Notes: generated by a model not told the origin, from the sequence alone. Shown: positions 20,560 through 31,961, counted from the stretch's first letter. The stretch: DNA of 64,000 bases from Streptomyces sp. 7-21 (GCF_016741785.1 NZ_JAERRL010000005.1:310001-374000); one strand, 5' to 3'. Numbers and translations are program-made.

Positions 20560-20919
20560 ATGCCCGCCAACGTCCCCGTTCTCGACCCGGCCATCGCCGC
20601 CCGCCTGAAGCGGAACGCCGACGGCCTCATCGCCGCCATCGCCCAGCAGTACGACACCGGCGAGGTGCTGATGCTCGGCTGGATGGACGACGAGGCGCTG
20701 CGCCGCACCCTGACCACCGGCCGCTGCACCTACTGGAGCCGCAGCCGCCGCGAGTACTGGACCAAGGGGGACACCTCCGGGCACGTGCAGCACGTGAAGT
20801 CCGTGGCACTCGACTGCGACGGCGACACCGTGCTCGTCAAGGTCGACCAGGTCGGCGGCGCCTGCCACACCGGAGACCGGACCTGCTTCGACGCTGGCGC
20901 GCTGCCGCTGGCGCAGTAG
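20560..20919 (+). CDS. hisI: Phosphoribosyl-AMP cyclohydrolase
   Basis: Opens the adenine ring of PR-AMP in the third step of histidine synthesis. This 119-residue monofunctional form has no fused HisE. Metal-binding cysteines are in the C-terminal [12 protein letters not shown], and the family motif [18 protein letters not shown] is intact. The ATG at 20560 was chosen; an upstream ATG at 20551 is out of frame. It is separated from the main his operon by 11 kb and ends only 11 bp before trpE, so it is likely co-transcribed with tryptophan genes. Confidence 0.95.
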   Translation: MPANVPVLDPAIAARLKRNADGLIAAIAQQYDTGEVLMLGWMDDEALRRTLTTGRCTYWSRSRREYWTKGDTSGHVQHVKSVALDCDGDTVLVKVDQVGGACHTGDRTCFDAGALPLAQ

Positions 20920-20930
20920 GCTCGGCCGCC

Positions 20931-22447
<1,517 letters not shown>

Positions 22448-22451
<4 letters not shown>

Positions 22452-23059
22452 CCCGGAACCCCAGCGGCAGCGGCAGCGGAACCAGCGCGACCCGTCGCGC
22501 GCTGGCCGCGGCGTTGCTGTGCGGTGCCGCCGGAGCCGCCGTGGTGCTGATCTCAGCCGGGCAGACCTGGGGGGAGGCGGAGGCGACCATCGCCGACGCC
22601 GACTTCCCGGTCACCGCCAGCGGCTCGGACGTCTCCGGGCTGCCCAGTGCCCTGGCGCTGGTCGGCCTGGCCTCGCTGGTCGCGGTCTTCGCCGTGCGCC
22701 GCACGGGCCGGACGATCGTCGCCTCCGTGCTCTCCCTCAGCGGCGCGGGCGCCATCGCCGCCGCGCTGCTGGGCTCGGGCGACACCGAGGCGCTGGAGGC
22801 GAGCGCCGCCGAGGCCACCGGGCTGACGCACGCGGCTGTCGCCGGCGTGAGTCACACTGGATGGCCGTGGGTCTCCTCCCTGGGGGGCCTGCTGCTGCTG
22901 TTCGCCGGACTGCTCGCGCTCAGCTACGGACGGCAGTGGCCCGCCATGTCGGGCCGGTACGAGCGCGCGGCGCGGCGCGCGCCCCGGGCGGTCGACCCCG
23001 ACCGTCCCGAGGACCTGTGGCGCGCACTGGACCGGGGCGAGGACCCCACCACCCCCTGA
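22448..23059 (+). CDS. Trp operon-associated membrane protein (TIGR02234)
   Basis: A 203-residue protein with four hydrophobic segments (about 17-37, 62-80, 87-107, 136-158). It matches the actinobacterial Trp-associated membrane family that almost always follows trpE. It starts with GTG overlapping the trpE stop (GTGA). The large loop between the first two helices, with [10 protein letters not shown], is characteristic. Function unknown; transport or regulation of aromatic compounds has been suggested only from context. Confidence 0.85.
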
Positions 23060-23124
23060 TCCGTCCGGGACCATCCCGGAGCCACCGACGAGACACCGAC
23101 GAGATACCGGAGCAAGGAGCACGC

Positions 23125-23424
23125 ATGGCGGGCCACAGCGACCACGGAAACACCCCGGCCGCATGGACCGGTGTGATCATCATGATCATCGGGGCTGGTG
23201 TGGGGGGATACCTCACGATCCAGCAGCAGTGGCTCGGGATCGCGGCCGGCCTGGGCATCATGCTGCTGGGGCTGGTCGTCGGCCTGGTCATGCGCGCCAT
23301 GGGCCTGGGCAAGCAGCCCGAGGCAGCCTCCCCGGCCGCCGGCCGGGTCAGCGTTCCGGCGCAGGCCAAGGCCGCGCCGTCCGGTGCCGCCGCGGAGCGG
23401 AAGCGGGCGGTCGCCGGCAAGTAG
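23125..23424 (+). CDS. HGxxPAAW family small membrane protein
   Basis: A 99-residue protein with the eponymous motif HGNTPAAW at residues 7-14, followed by two hydrophobic helices (16-32 and 37-57) and a Pro/Ala/Lys-rich cytoplasmic tail. This family is confined to actinobacteria and sits next to trpE genes; no function is known. The ATG at 23125 is preceded by a good ribosome-binding site (AAGGAG near 23113). A strong hairpin follows the gene. Confidence 0.85.
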   Translation: MAGHSDHGNTPAAWTGVIIMIIGAGVGGYLTIQQQWLGIAAGLGIMLLGLVVGLVMRAMGLGKQPEAASPAAGRVSVPAQAKAAPSGAAAERKRAVAGK

Positions 23425-23476
23425 CCCGCCGCGCCACGGGCCCGCGCGGCCCGGACCGGCGCGGCAGCACACGTGA

Positions 23477-23509
23477 GCCAGGCCCCGGGCACCCCGCCCG
23501 GGGCCTGGC
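23477..23509 (+). terminator. 13-bp GC hairpin after the trpE transcription unit
   Basis: Arm GCCAGGCCCCGGG (23477-23489) pairs perfectly with CCCGGGGCCTGGC (23497-23509) around a 7-nt loop. There is no T-tract. It lies 53 bp after the HGxxPAAW gene, so it probably ends the hisI-trpE transcript. A GTG at 23473 that could extend the next gene falls at this stem, arguing against that longer start. Confidence 0.85.
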
Positions 23510-23592
23510 GGTGTGGTGGCGGCGTCACCGTCCCGGGCCCCCGCCGACGGCGCCGGGTTGCCGCGGCGGGCGGCGCGGCCGACGGTGGGAAC

Positions 23593-24009
23593 GTGCGCCG
23601 TACCGAGATGACGCCGCTGGCCGGGCCGCTCGCGGCGCTCGGCTGCGCGGCCGCCGCGTCCGGCTATGTCGCGGCCGTCGACCCCCGGGAACCCGGGCAC
23701 TATCCGGCCTGCCCCGTGCCCGCGCTCACCGGGCTGCACTGCCCCGGCTGCGGTGGCCTGCGCGCCGCCCACGCCCTGGCCCACGGTGACCTGGCCGCCG
23801 CGCTCGGCGCCAACGCGCTCGCCGTCGCCCTGATCGCCGCCGGGGCCGTGGCGCTGGCGGGCTGGCTGCTGGTCTCGCTCACCGGCGTCCGCGCGCCCCG
23901 CGTGCGCGCCGGCGCGTGGCCGCGCGTTCTCGGCTGGGCCGCGCTCGCCGCCACCGCCGCGTTCACCGTGCTGCGCAACGTGCCGCCCGGCGCCGCCCTC
24001 GCGCCCTGA
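23593..24009 (+). CDS. DUF2752 membrane protein
   Basis: A protein of about 138 residues with three hydrophobic segments and the DUF2752 signature [27 protein letters not shown], whose CPGCG pair could bind metal. The start is uncertain: GTG at 23593 ([10 protein letters not shown]) is preferred over the GTG at 23473, which overlaps a terminator hairpin, and over the ATG at 23608. Members of this family are frequent between trpE and trpC in actinomycetes, but no function is assigned. Confidence 0.78.
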   Translation: MRRTEMTPLAGPLAALGCAAAASGYVAAVDPREPGHYPACPVPALTGLHCPGCGGLRAAHALAHGDLAAALGANALAVALIAAGAVALAGWLLVSLTGVRAPRVRAGAWPRVLGWAALAATAAFTVLRNVPPGAALAP

Positions 24010-24077
24010 CCGGTGCGGGGTGGCTGCCAGCCGCCGCCCAGCGCCCGATACCATCGGAGTGTCTGATCCCTCGGTTA

Positions 24078-24111
24078 CCGCCCCTCGGCCGCCAGCCAGG
24101 GACAGGGGCGG
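24078..24111 (+). promoter_or_regulatory. Possible structured leader of trpC
   Basis: CCGCCCCT (24078-24085) can pair with AGGGGCGG (24104-24111). An alternative pairing CGGCC (24086-24090) with GGCCG (24112-24116) is nearby, ending just ahead of the ribosome-binding site GAGAAAGGGG. Mutually exclusive helices in a trp leader suggest attenuation-like control, but no Trp-rich leader peptide was found. Confidence 0.3.
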
Positions 24112-24142
24112 GGCCGACCCCGACGAGAAAGGGGCCGCTCGC

Positions 24143-24949
24143 GTGAGTGTGCTCGACGAGATCATCGAAGGAGTCCGCGCCGACCTCGCCGAGCGGCAAG
24201 CGCGCGTCAGCCTCGACGACCTCAAGGAGTCCGCCGCGAAGGCCCCGCAGGCGCGGGACGGAGTCGCCGCGCTCAAGGGCGATGGCGTCACCGTGATCTG
24301 CGAGGTCAAGCGCTCCAGCCCGTCCAAGGGGGCGCTCGCCGCCATCGCCGACCCGGCCGCGCTCGCCGCCGACTACGAGGCGGGCGGCGCCGCCGCGATC
24401 TCGGTGCTGACCGAGCGCCGCCGCTTCGGCGGCTCGCTGGAGGACATGGCCGCCGTCCGCGCCCGGGTCGAGGTGCCCGTGCTTCGCAAGGACTTCATCG
24501 TCACGTCCTACCAGCTGTGGGAGGCCCGGGCGCACGGCGCCGACCTGGTGCTGCTGATCGTGGCCGCGCTGGAGCAGCCCGCGCTGGTCTCGCTGGTGGA
24601 GCGCGCCGAGTCGCTGGGACTGACGCCGCTGGTCGAGGCGCACGACGAGGAGGAGGCGCGCCGCGCGGTGGACGCCGGCGCGAGGCTCATCGGCATCAAC
24701 GCGCGGGACCTGAAGACCCTGGAGGTCGACCGGTCGACGTTCGAGCGGGTCGCCCCCGTGATCCCCGACGGCATCGTCCGGGTCGCCGAGTCGGGCGTCC
24801 GCGGCCCGCACGACCTGATCGCCTACGCGAACGCGGGCGCCGACGCCGTGCTCGTCGGCGAGTCCCTGGTGACCGGCCGCGACCCGCGCACGGCCGTCGC
24901 CGACCTGGTCGCCGCCGGCGCTCACCCGGCCCTGCGGCAGGGGCGCTGA
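24143..24949 (+). CDS. trpC: Indole-3-glycerol phosphate synthase
   Basis: Cyclises CdRP to indole-3-glycerol phosphate. A 268-residue (beta/alpha)8 enzyme with catalytic Lys residues in [13 protein letters not shown] (about 49-60) and [11 protein letters not shown] (about 115), plus LIGINARDL and VAESGVRG. The GTG at 24143 ([11 protein letters not shown]) is preceded by GAGAAAGGGG and gives the standard N-terminus; an upstream in-frame start would add an unrelated stretch. It leads trpC-M-B-A. It is monofunctional; the TrpF activity is likely supplied by PriA. Confidence 0.96.
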   Translation: MSVLDEIIEGVRADLAERQARVSLDDLKESAAKAPQARDGVAALKGDGVTVICEVKRSSPSKGALAAIADPAALAADYEAGGAAAISVLTERRRFGGSLEDMAAVRARVEVPVLRKDFIVTSYQLWEARAHGADLVLLIVAALEQPALVSLVERAESLGLTPLVEAHDEEEARRAVDAGARLIGINARDLKTLEVDRSTFERVAPVIPDGIVRVAESGVRGPHDLIAYANAGADAVLVGESLVTGRDPRTAVADLVAAGAHPALRQGR

Positions 24950-24954
24950 GGCCC

Positions 24955-25134
24955 GTGCCGGCTGCCGCGCCCGCCGCCATCACGGCGGCCACCGCTCCGC
25001 CCGCCTTCGCCCGGCTCGCACCGGGCGCGCGCCCGCGCGGCTGCCGTGCGCCGGCGCGGCGGGCCCGCGGGCGGCGGGTGCGCTACCACATCGGCTGTGA
25101 GCCCGGCCAGATCAACGGGCGGCGATGGCGCTGA
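24955..25134 (+). CDS. trpM: TrpM-like small protein
   Basis: A 59-residue, very basic ORF between trpC and trpB. The C-terminus VRYHIGCEPGQINGRRWR is the recognisable part and matches, by recall, the TrpM tryptophan-biosynthesis modulator of Streptomyces. The N-terminal half is Ala/Pro-rich and poorly constrained. GTG at 24955 begins 5 bp after the trpC stop. In S. coelicolor trpM has been reported to affect tryptophan production and development; the mechanism is unclear. An upstream extension in the same frame overlaps trpC and is rejected. Confidence 0.65.
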   Translation: MPAAAPAAITAATAPPAFARLAPGARPRGCRAPARRARGRRVRYHIGCEPGQINGRRWR

Positions 25135-25239
25135 GCCGGCGGCCCGCATCCTTCTGACGCCCGCGGCCGTTACCCGACGTGGCCACCGCCAGCCAGCTGG
25201 CACCGACTTTCACCGCCTGATGCCCCGGAGGGCTCACGC

Positions 25240-26498
<1,259 letters not shown>

Positions 26499-26502
<4 letters not shown>

Positions 26503-27344
26503 GCGGCACCAACGGCACCACCAGCACCACAGACAACGGCGGGCTCGCCTCCCTCAGCGGCGTGCTGGCCACGGCCAGGCAGGAGAACCGGGCGGCCCTC
26601 ATCGGCTACTTCCCGGCCGGCTTCCCGACCCTGGAAGGCGGCATCCGCGCGGCCACCACCATGGCCGAGTCGGGCTGCGACATCATCGAGATCGGCCTGC
26701 CGCACAGCGACCCCGTCCTCGACGGCCCCGTCATCCAGACCGCCGACGACATCGCGCTGCGCGGCGGCATCCGCATCGCCGGGGTGCTGCGCACCATCCG
26801 CGAGGTCCACGCCGCCACCGGCGTGCCCGTGCTGTGCATGACGTACTGGAACCCCGTGGACCGCTACGGCCCCGAGCGCTTCGCCGCCGAGCTGGCCGAG
26901 GCGGGCGGTGCCGGCTGCATCCTGCCCGACCTGCCCGTCGAGGAGTCCGAGGCCTGGCGCAAGGCCGCCGAGGCCCACGGGCTGGCCACGGTGTTCGTCG
27001 TCGCCCCCAGCAGCCGCGACGAGCGGATCGCCGCGGTCGCCGCCGCGGGCAGCGGCTTCGTCTACGCCGCGTCGCTGATGGGCGTCACCGGCACCCGCGA
27101 GTCGGTCAGCCAGGACGCCGAAGACCTGGTGCGCCGCACCCGCGGTGCGACCTCGCTGCCGGTCTGCGTGGGCCTGGGCGTCTCAAACGGCGAGCAGGCG
27201 GCGAGCGTCGCGGCCTTCGCCGACGGCGTCATCGTCGGCTCGGCGTTCGTGCGCCGCGTCCTGGACCACCAGGACGACGAGGCGGCCGCGGCCAGCGCGA
27301 TCCGGCAGCTGGCCGGGGAGCTGGCAGCGGGCTGCCGCCGGTAG
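26499..27344 (+). CDS. trpA: Tryptophan synthase alpha chain
   Basis: Cleaves indole-3-glycerol phosphate to indole, which is channelled to TrpB. In 281 residues the catalytic Glu lies in [12 protein letters not shown] and the catalytic Asp in the same and following loop (DGPVIQ). The phosphate loops [12 protein letters not shown] and [10 protein letters not shown] are intact. It begins with ATG overlapping the trpB stop. The first 18 residues are a Thr/Asn/Gly-rich extension. It is the last gene of the trp block. Confidence 0.96.
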
Positions 27345-27401
27345 CGGTCCGGCACCGGGCTGGCGGGGGCGGCGGGCAGCCGTCAGGTAGAGTCATCGCC
27401 C

Positions 27402-27467
27402 ATGGCTGGTTACCTTCCCCAAGTGCGGCCGCAGCGCGCCGGGTTCGCCGGAAGGGGCCGGCGGTGA
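27402..27467 (+). CDS. 21-residue micro-ORF coupled to DUF1266 gene
   Basis: ATG at 27402 opens MAGYLPQVRPQRAGFAGRGRR and stops at 27467, overlapping the GTG of the next gene by four bases (GTGA). A -10-like TAGAGT sits 8 bp before the ATG, so it could be read from a leaderless transcript. No homologue is known to me. It may be a translational-coupling leader or chance; low confidence. Confidence 0.3.
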   Translation: MAGYLPQVRPQRAGFAGRGRR

Positions 27468-28690
27468 GCGGCCCGGCAGCCGCCGGGGAGCCGCCGTGGC
27501 AGCCGCCCTCCGCGGTGGAGCAGGCGCTGTACGAGGCCGGCTCGGCCGGCGACTGGGACGCCTACTTCGCCGCCCTTGCCGGCACGGACCTGTACCTGCC
27601 GCAGTCCAGGGAGTTCTCCGACGCCGTGCCCGACCGGTTCCGGCCGGAGCCGTTCCGCGATCCCCGGTTCGACGGGCTGTGCGTGGCGGCGTTCACCCGC
27701 GGCATGGTGCCGCCGCCCGCCGGCGGCCGGATCTTCGAGCGCGCCACGCTCAGAACGCTCGCGAAGATCTGGCCGCAGCCGGTCCGCTGGCTCGCCGTCA
27801 ACCCCGGCACGCCCGTGGAGACCTACCTGCCCGCCGACCCCAAGCGGTGGAAGCGGCATGCCAAGCGGGCGCCCGAGGAGCCGCGCCTGAAGACGCTGTG
27901 GACCGGCCACGTGCGCGACGCCATGGCCCACGGCCTGGCCTGCGGCGCCCTGCTGATGGTCAACAACGGCGCGCTGTGGAACCACCTCGGCTGGCAGCAC
28001 GGCGGCTACACCGAGGAGAAGACGCTGCTGAAGACGTGGTGGGACGTCACCCGCCGCGACGACTGGCTGCACCTGACCAGTCTGCTGCTGCGCGGCGAAC
28101 TCTCCCCGCCGGTCTGGGAGTTCGTGCTGCGGGTGCGGCAGGCGATGCGCGCGGACTCCGGTGTCCTGCCCGCCGCCGCGCAGTGGCGTGACACCGCCGA
28201 GCGGGTGATGGTCTCCCGGGCGGCCCAGGTCGTCGACGCCACCGGCCAGCCGCCCGGCTTCGACCTGCACGCCGACATCGCGCTGGTGCAGGAGCTCATC
28301 GGCCGCGTGCTGCGCTACGAGGCGCGGTTCCGCGCCGACGGCCTGCTGGCGGAAGGGGAGTGCGTGCGGTCCGTGCTGGCCTGGGACATCGGGCGCGGCT
28401 CCTGCATGGCCCGCTGGGGGCTGGGCGCGCAGCTGTGTGACCTGGACGAGACGCGGCAGGCCGTGCTGAGCGCGGGCGCGGCGGCCCGGCAGGTCTACAG
28501 CTCCTGGGGCGACTTCGCCGCCGGGTACGTCCTCGGCCGCTGCCTGCACTTCGACAGCGAGGAGTTCGGCAGCTGGTACACGGAGATGGTCGACGTGCAC
28601 CGCCTGCTGACCACCGACCCGGAGAGCCCGTGGCTCAGCGTGCCGTGGTACGTCGACGAGCAGCCGCCGGCCGGCCCCGCCAGGGCCTGA
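27464..28690 (+). CDS. DUF1266 domain protein
   Basis: A 408-residue cytoplasmic protein. The N-terminal half has an SseB-like look (AVEQALYEAGSAGDWDAYFAALAG, LAVNPGTPVETYLP), and the C-terminal half carries the DUF1266 pattern: CVRSVLAWDIGRGSCMARWGL, then YSSWGDFAAGYVLGRCLHFD and the final WLSVPWY. The GTG at 27464 is preceded by GAAGGGG and is the first start that gives a sensible N-terminus; the frame is open into trpA but non-coding there. DUF1266 proteins are of unknown function. Nothing here identifies a substrate. Confidence 0.75.
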   Translation: MSGPAAAGEPPWQPPSAVEQALYEAGSAGDWDAYFAALAGTDLYLPQSREFSDAVPDRFRPEPFRDPRFDGLCVAAFTRGMVPPPAGGRIFERATLRTLAKIWPQPVRWLAVNPGTPVETYLPADPKRWKRHAKRAPEEPRLKTLWTGHVRDAMAHGLACGALLMVNNGALWNHLGWQHGGYTEEKTLLKTWWDVTRRDDWLHLTSLLLRGELSPPVWEFVLRVRQAMRADSGVLPAAAQWRDTAERVMVSRAAQVVDATGQPPGFDLHADIALVQELIGRVLRYEARFRADGLLAEGECVRSVLAWDIGRGSCMARWGLGAQLCDLDETRQAVLSAGAAARQVYSSWGDFAAGYVLGRCLHFDSEEFGSWYTEMVDVHRLLTTDPESPWLSVPWYVDEQPPAGPARA

Positions 28691-28743
28691 GGACCGCCGC
28701 GCCCCGGGCAGCCGGGGGAACTCAGGCCGCGCGCCGGCGGATC

Positions 28744-28803
28744 TTACGGAACGCTGACGCTCCGCGTTTGGCCCGCCGCCAGGGCGCCGCCCGCGCCTAG
28801 CGT
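28744..28803 (+). promoter_or_regulatory. Direct-repeat site and -10 box of the epimerase promoter
   Basis: TTACG (28744-28748) and TGACG (28755-28759) form a direct repeat of 11-bp period, the geometry bound by OmpR/PhoB-family regulators. After 38 bp comes TAGCGT (28798-28803), a plausible -10, placing transcription start about at the ATG (28810), so a leaderless mRNA is likely. The same repeat occurs at 31899 and 37120. Confidence 0.6.
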
Positions 28804-28809
28804 GGGCGC

Positions 28810-29877
28810 ATGCGCGTGCTCGTCACCGGAGGGGCCGGGTTCATCGGCTCCCACATCGTGGAGGAACTGCATTCCCGCGGGCACCAGCCGGTGGGCTTCG
28901 ACACCCGCCCGTGGCCGGGGGCGCCGCCCGGCGTGCCGTGGATCACCGGCGACGTCCGTGACGCCGTGGCCCTGGCGGACGCCCTGCGCGGCGTCGACGC
29001 CGTCTGCCACCAGGCCGCGCGGGTGGGCCTGGGCCGCGACTTCGCCGACGCGCCCGGCTACGTGGACGTCACCTGCCTGGGAACGGCGCGGCTGCTGACG
29101 GCCATGGCGCGGGCAGGCGTGGACAAGCTGGTGCTCGCGGGGTCGATGGTGGTCTACGGCGAGGGCCGGTACGACTGCTCCGAACACGGCACCGTGCGCC
29201 CCGGGCCACGCCGCGAGGAGGACCTGGCGGCCGGGCGGTTCGAGCCGCGCTGCCCCCGCTGCGGTGCGGCGCTGCGCCCCGGCCTGGTCACCGAGGACGC
29301 CCCGGCCGACCCCCGCAACGTCTACGCCACCACCAAGCTGGCGCAGGAACACCTGGCGGCCTCGTGGGCACGCGAGACCGGCGGCCGCGTGATCAGCCTG
29401 CGGTACCACAACGTCTACGGCGACCGCATGCCGCGGGACACGCCCTACGCCGGGGTCGCTTCGTTCTTCCGCTCCGCGCTGGCGCGCGGTGAGGCGCCCC
29501 GCGTCTTCGAGGACGGCGCGCAGCGGCGTGACTTCGTGCACGTCACGGACGTGGCCGCCGCCAACGCCGTGGCGCTCACCGCCCTGCCCGGCCGCCCGGC
29601 GGGCACGCTGCGCGCCTACAACACCGGCAGCGGCGAGGTCAGGACGGTCGGGGAGCTGGCCCGCGCGCTCACCGCGGCCTGCGGCGGCCCCGAGCCGGTC
29701 GTCACCGGCGAGTACCGGCTGGGCGACGTGCGGCACATCACCGCCTCCTCGGAGCGGCTGCGGCGTGAGCTCGGCTGGCGCCCCGGCGTCGGCTTCGCCG
29801 AGGGCATGGCGCGCTTCGCGGCGCACGAGCCCGCCGCGGACACCGCCGGGCAGGCGGACCCGTCGCCGGCCTCCTGA
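28810..29877 (+). CDS. NAD-dependent epimerase/dehydratase
   Basis: A 355-residue extended short-chain dehydrogenase of the nucleotide-sugar epimerase type. NAD binding uses VTGGAGFIGSHI (6-17). The catalytic pair is Tyr172 and Lys176 in VYATTK. An unusual insertion around 147-155 carries CPRCG (Cys148, Cys151), a possible zinc knuckle. The start ATG has no Shine-Dalgarno and follows a -10 box, fitting leaderless expression. It probably makes an activated sugar for the glycosyltransferases at 32-33 kb, but the substrate is unknown. Confidence 0.85.
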   Translation: MRVLVTGGAGFIGSHIVEELHSRGHQPVGFDTRPWPGAPPGVPWITGDVRDAVALADALRGVDAVCHQAARVGLGRDFADAPGYVDVTCLGTARLLTAMARAGVDKLVLAGSMVVYGEGRYDCSEHGTVRPGPRREEDLAAGRFEPRCPRCGAALRPGLVTEDAPADPRNVYATTKLAQEHLAASWARETGGRVISLRYHNVYGDRMPRDTPYAGVASFFRSALARGEAPRVFEDGAQRRDFVHVTDVAAANAVALTALPGRPAGTLRAYNTGSGEVRTVGELARALTAACGGPEPVVTGEYRLGDVRHITASSERLRRELGWRPGVGFAEGMARFAAHEPAADTAGQADPSPAS

Positions 29878-29889
29878 ACGCCCCGCGCA

Positions 29890-29926
29890 CCGCGCCGCAC
29901 GGCCCCAGCGCGGCCGTGCGGCGCGG
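29890..29926. terminator. 15-bp perfect hairpin between convergent genes
   Basis: CCGCGCCGCACGGCC (29890-29904) pairs perfectly with GGCCGTGCGGCGCGG (29912-29926) around a 7-nt loop, between the end of the epimerase gene and the end of the histidine kinase gene. It probably acts in both directions. Confidence 0.85.
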
Positions 29927-29942
29927 CCCTGCGGCGGCGGCG

Positions 29943-31079
29943 TCACACGCCCTGCGGCGCGGCCGGCAGGATCACCTCGAAGCGGCAGCCGCCCGGCACG
30001 TTCCGCACGCCGGTGCGCCCCTCGTGCGCCTCGACGATGCCGCGCACGATCGCCAGGCCGAGCCCCGCGCCCGACGGGGGAGTACGGGCGTCGGTGCCGC
30101 GCCAGCCGGTGTCGAAGACCCGCGGCAGATCGCCCTCGGGGATGCCGCCGCAGCCGTCGGTCACCGACAGCACCACCGAGTCCTCCCGGCGCGTGGCCGC
30201 CACCGCGACCGTGCCGTCGGCCGGCGTGTGGCGTATCGCGTTGACCAGCAGGTTCGCCAGCACCCGGCTCATCTCCTTGCCGTCCACCTCGACCGGCACG
30301 GACTCCACGCCCGCGTCCGCCAGCCGCACCCCGCGCTGCCGCGCCAGCGGGTCCGCGCCGGCGATGGCGTCGCTGATCAGGTCGTACACCGACATGCGGC
30401 TGGGGGTGAGCGCCAGCGCCCCGGCCTGGATCCGGGACAGCTCGAACAGGTCGCCGACCATCGTGCTCAGCCGCTCCACCTCGCTGCGGATCTGCTGGTG
30501 GTAGCGGGCCGGATCCTCCGCGATGCCGTCCTCCAGCGCCTCGGCCATGGCCCGCAGCCCCGCCAGCGGGGACCGCAGGTCGTGCGAGATCCAGGCCACC
30601 AGCTCCCGGCGTGAGGACTCCAGCGCGCGCTCCCGTTCCCGGGCCGCGGCCAGCCGGCGGCTCGCGCCGTCCAGCTCCCGCGCCAGCGCGGCGAGTTCGG
30701 CGGGCATCGGGCCGCCCGGCGGGGTGAAGCCGCCGCCCTCGCCCAACACGCGCGCCGCCCCGGCCAGGCCCCGGTGCGCGCCGATCACCCAGCGCCCCAG
30801 CAGCAGCGCGGTCACCGTCGCGGCCACCGCCGCCACCAGGCCGACCGTCACGACTACGGCCAGGTCGTGCGCCGAGAGGAACATCGCCCAGGCCACCGAC
30901 AGCGTGCCCGCCAGCATCGCGGCCACGGTCACCGCCGTCAGCACCGCCAGCGACACCGCGACTGAGCGGCGCCGGACCGCCGCCAGCGCCGCCGCCCCCG
31001 CCGCGCCCGCCACCGCGGCACCCACCGCCGCGTACAGGGCGATCAGCGGCAGCTCCCTGAGCAGATCCGCCGGACCCAC
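29943..31079 (-). CDS. Sensor histidine kinase
   Basis: A 378-residue membrane kinase. Hydrophobic segments lie at about 10-35 and 40-98; a HAMP-like linker follows. The H-box is AWISHDLRSPLAGLRAM with phospho-acceptor His166. The N-box is VLANLLVNAIRHTP, with G-boxes DGCGGIPEGDLPRVFDTG and GAGLGLAIV. It starts with GTG 4 bp after the response-regulator stop, so the two form one unit. There is little extracytoplasmic sequence, suggesting that it senses a signal within the membrane. Confidence 0.93.
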   Translation of the reverse strand: MGPADLLRELPLIALYAAVGAAVAGAAGAAALAAVRRRSVAVSLAVLTAVTVAAMLAGTLSVAWAMFLSAHDLAVVVTVGLVAAVAATVTALLLGRWVIGAHRGLAGAARVLGEGGGFTPPGGPMPAELAALARELDGASRRLAAARERERALESSRRELVAWISHDLRSPLAGLRAMAEALEDGIAEDPARYHQQIRSEVERLSTMVGDLFELSRIQAGALALTPSRMSVYDLISDAIAGADPLARQRGVRLADAGVESVPVEVDGKEMSRVLANLLVNAIRHTPADGTVAVAATRREDSVVLSVTDGCGGIPEGDLPRVFDTGWRGTDARTPPSGAGLGLAIVRGIVEAHEGRTGVRNVPGGCRFEVILPAAPQGV

Positions 31080-31083
31080 GCCG

Positions 31084-31836
31084 TCAGCCCTCCTCCCCGT
31101 TGCCGGTTCCGGCCCCGGCCCCGGCGCCGACGCCGGCCGCGCCGTCGAAGCGGTAGCCGACCCCCCACACCGTCGTGATCAGCCGGGGCCGCGCCGGGTC
31201 CGCCTCCACCTTGTGCCGCAGCCGCCGCACGTGCACCGTCACCGTCGACAGGTCGCCGAAGTCCCAGCCCCATACCCGCGACATCAGCTCCTCCCGGCTG
31301 AACGCCACCCCGGGGTGGCGCAGGAAGTGCGCGAGCAGGTCGAACTCCCGCAGCGTCAGCCGCAGCGGCCCCCTGCCGTCGGCGGCCGTCCGCGCGGCCG
31401 GGTCCACCGTGATGCCCCCGCCGTGCAGCACCGGACCGCCCGGGGCGGCCCCAAGGCCGCCGGCCGTCCGCCGCAGCACCGACGACACCCGCAGCACCAG
31501 CTCCCGCGGGCTGAACGGCTTGGTCACGTAGTCGTCGGCGCCGACCTCCAGCCCCAGCACGCGGTCCTCCTCGTCGCCGCGTGCCGTCAGCATCACCACC
31601 GGCACCGGCCCCAGCTTCTCCCGCAGCCGGGTGCAGACCCGCAGCCCGTCCAGGCCGGGCAGCATCAGGTCCAGCACCACCAGGTCCGGCGGCGCGGCGG
31701 CCGCGCGGGCCAGCGCGGACGGGCCGTCGGCCGCACGGTCCACGGTGTAGCCGGCTCTCAGCAGGTAGCCGGCCACCACCTCGGTGACGGTCGGATCGTC
31801 GTCCACGACGAGCACGCGGCGGGATGGCTGGTTCAT
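31084..31836 (-). CDS. OmpR/PhoB family response regulator
   Basis: A 250-residue regulator. The receiver domain has acidic residues VDDDP (12-14), phospho-acceptor Asp56 in VVLDLMLPG, and Lys106 in TKPFSPREL. The C-terminal winged helix includes LTLREFDLLAHFLRHPG, VFSREELMSRVWG-like sequence and VTVHVRRLRHKVE. The ATG at 31836 was chosen over a GTG at 31851 because it gives the standard N-terminus. It is partner of the kinase downstream. A direct-repeat site upstream (31899-31914) suggests autoregulation. Confidence 0.93.
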   Translation of the reverse strand: MNQPSRRVLVVDDDPTVTEVVAGYLLRAGYTVDRAADGPSALARAAAAPPDLVVLDLMLPGLDGLRVCTRLREKLGPVPVVMLTARGDEEDRVLGLEVGADDYVTKPFSPRELVLRVSSVLRRTAGGLGAAPGGPVLHGGGITVDPAARTAADGRGPLRLTLREFDLLAHFLRHPGVAFSREELMSRVWGWDFGDLSTVTVHVRRLRHKVEADPARPRLITTVWGVGYRFDGAAGVGAGAGAGTGNGEEG

Positions 31837-31898
31837 GCCAGCGAGTCTCACACCCGCGGCCGCCCGGCGTGGCGCGGGGCAGGGGCACGCGGCACCGA

Positions 31899-31914
31899 CG
31901 TCAGGGTTTCGTAA
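31899..31914 (-). promoter_or_regulatory. Direct-repeat regulator site before the response regulator gene
   Basis: Read on the minus strand: TTACG (31914-31910), six bases, TGACG (31903-31899), the same 11-bp-period repeat as at 28744. Eighteen bases around it match the 28.7-kb site at 16 positions. It faces the response regulator gene. A candidate -10 (GAGACT, 31849-31844) lies 49 bp further, one helical turn more than in the other two promoters. Confidence 0.55.
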
Positions 31915-31961
31915 GACGCCAGCGCCCGGTATGTCCGGTTCGTGCTCGTAGGGTGGGGGCC

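Noticed and set aside
23473-24009. Longer start (GTG at 23473) for the DUF2752 gene
   Set aside because: The extension begins at the terminator stem and encodes Pro/Arg-rich sequence unlike the family.
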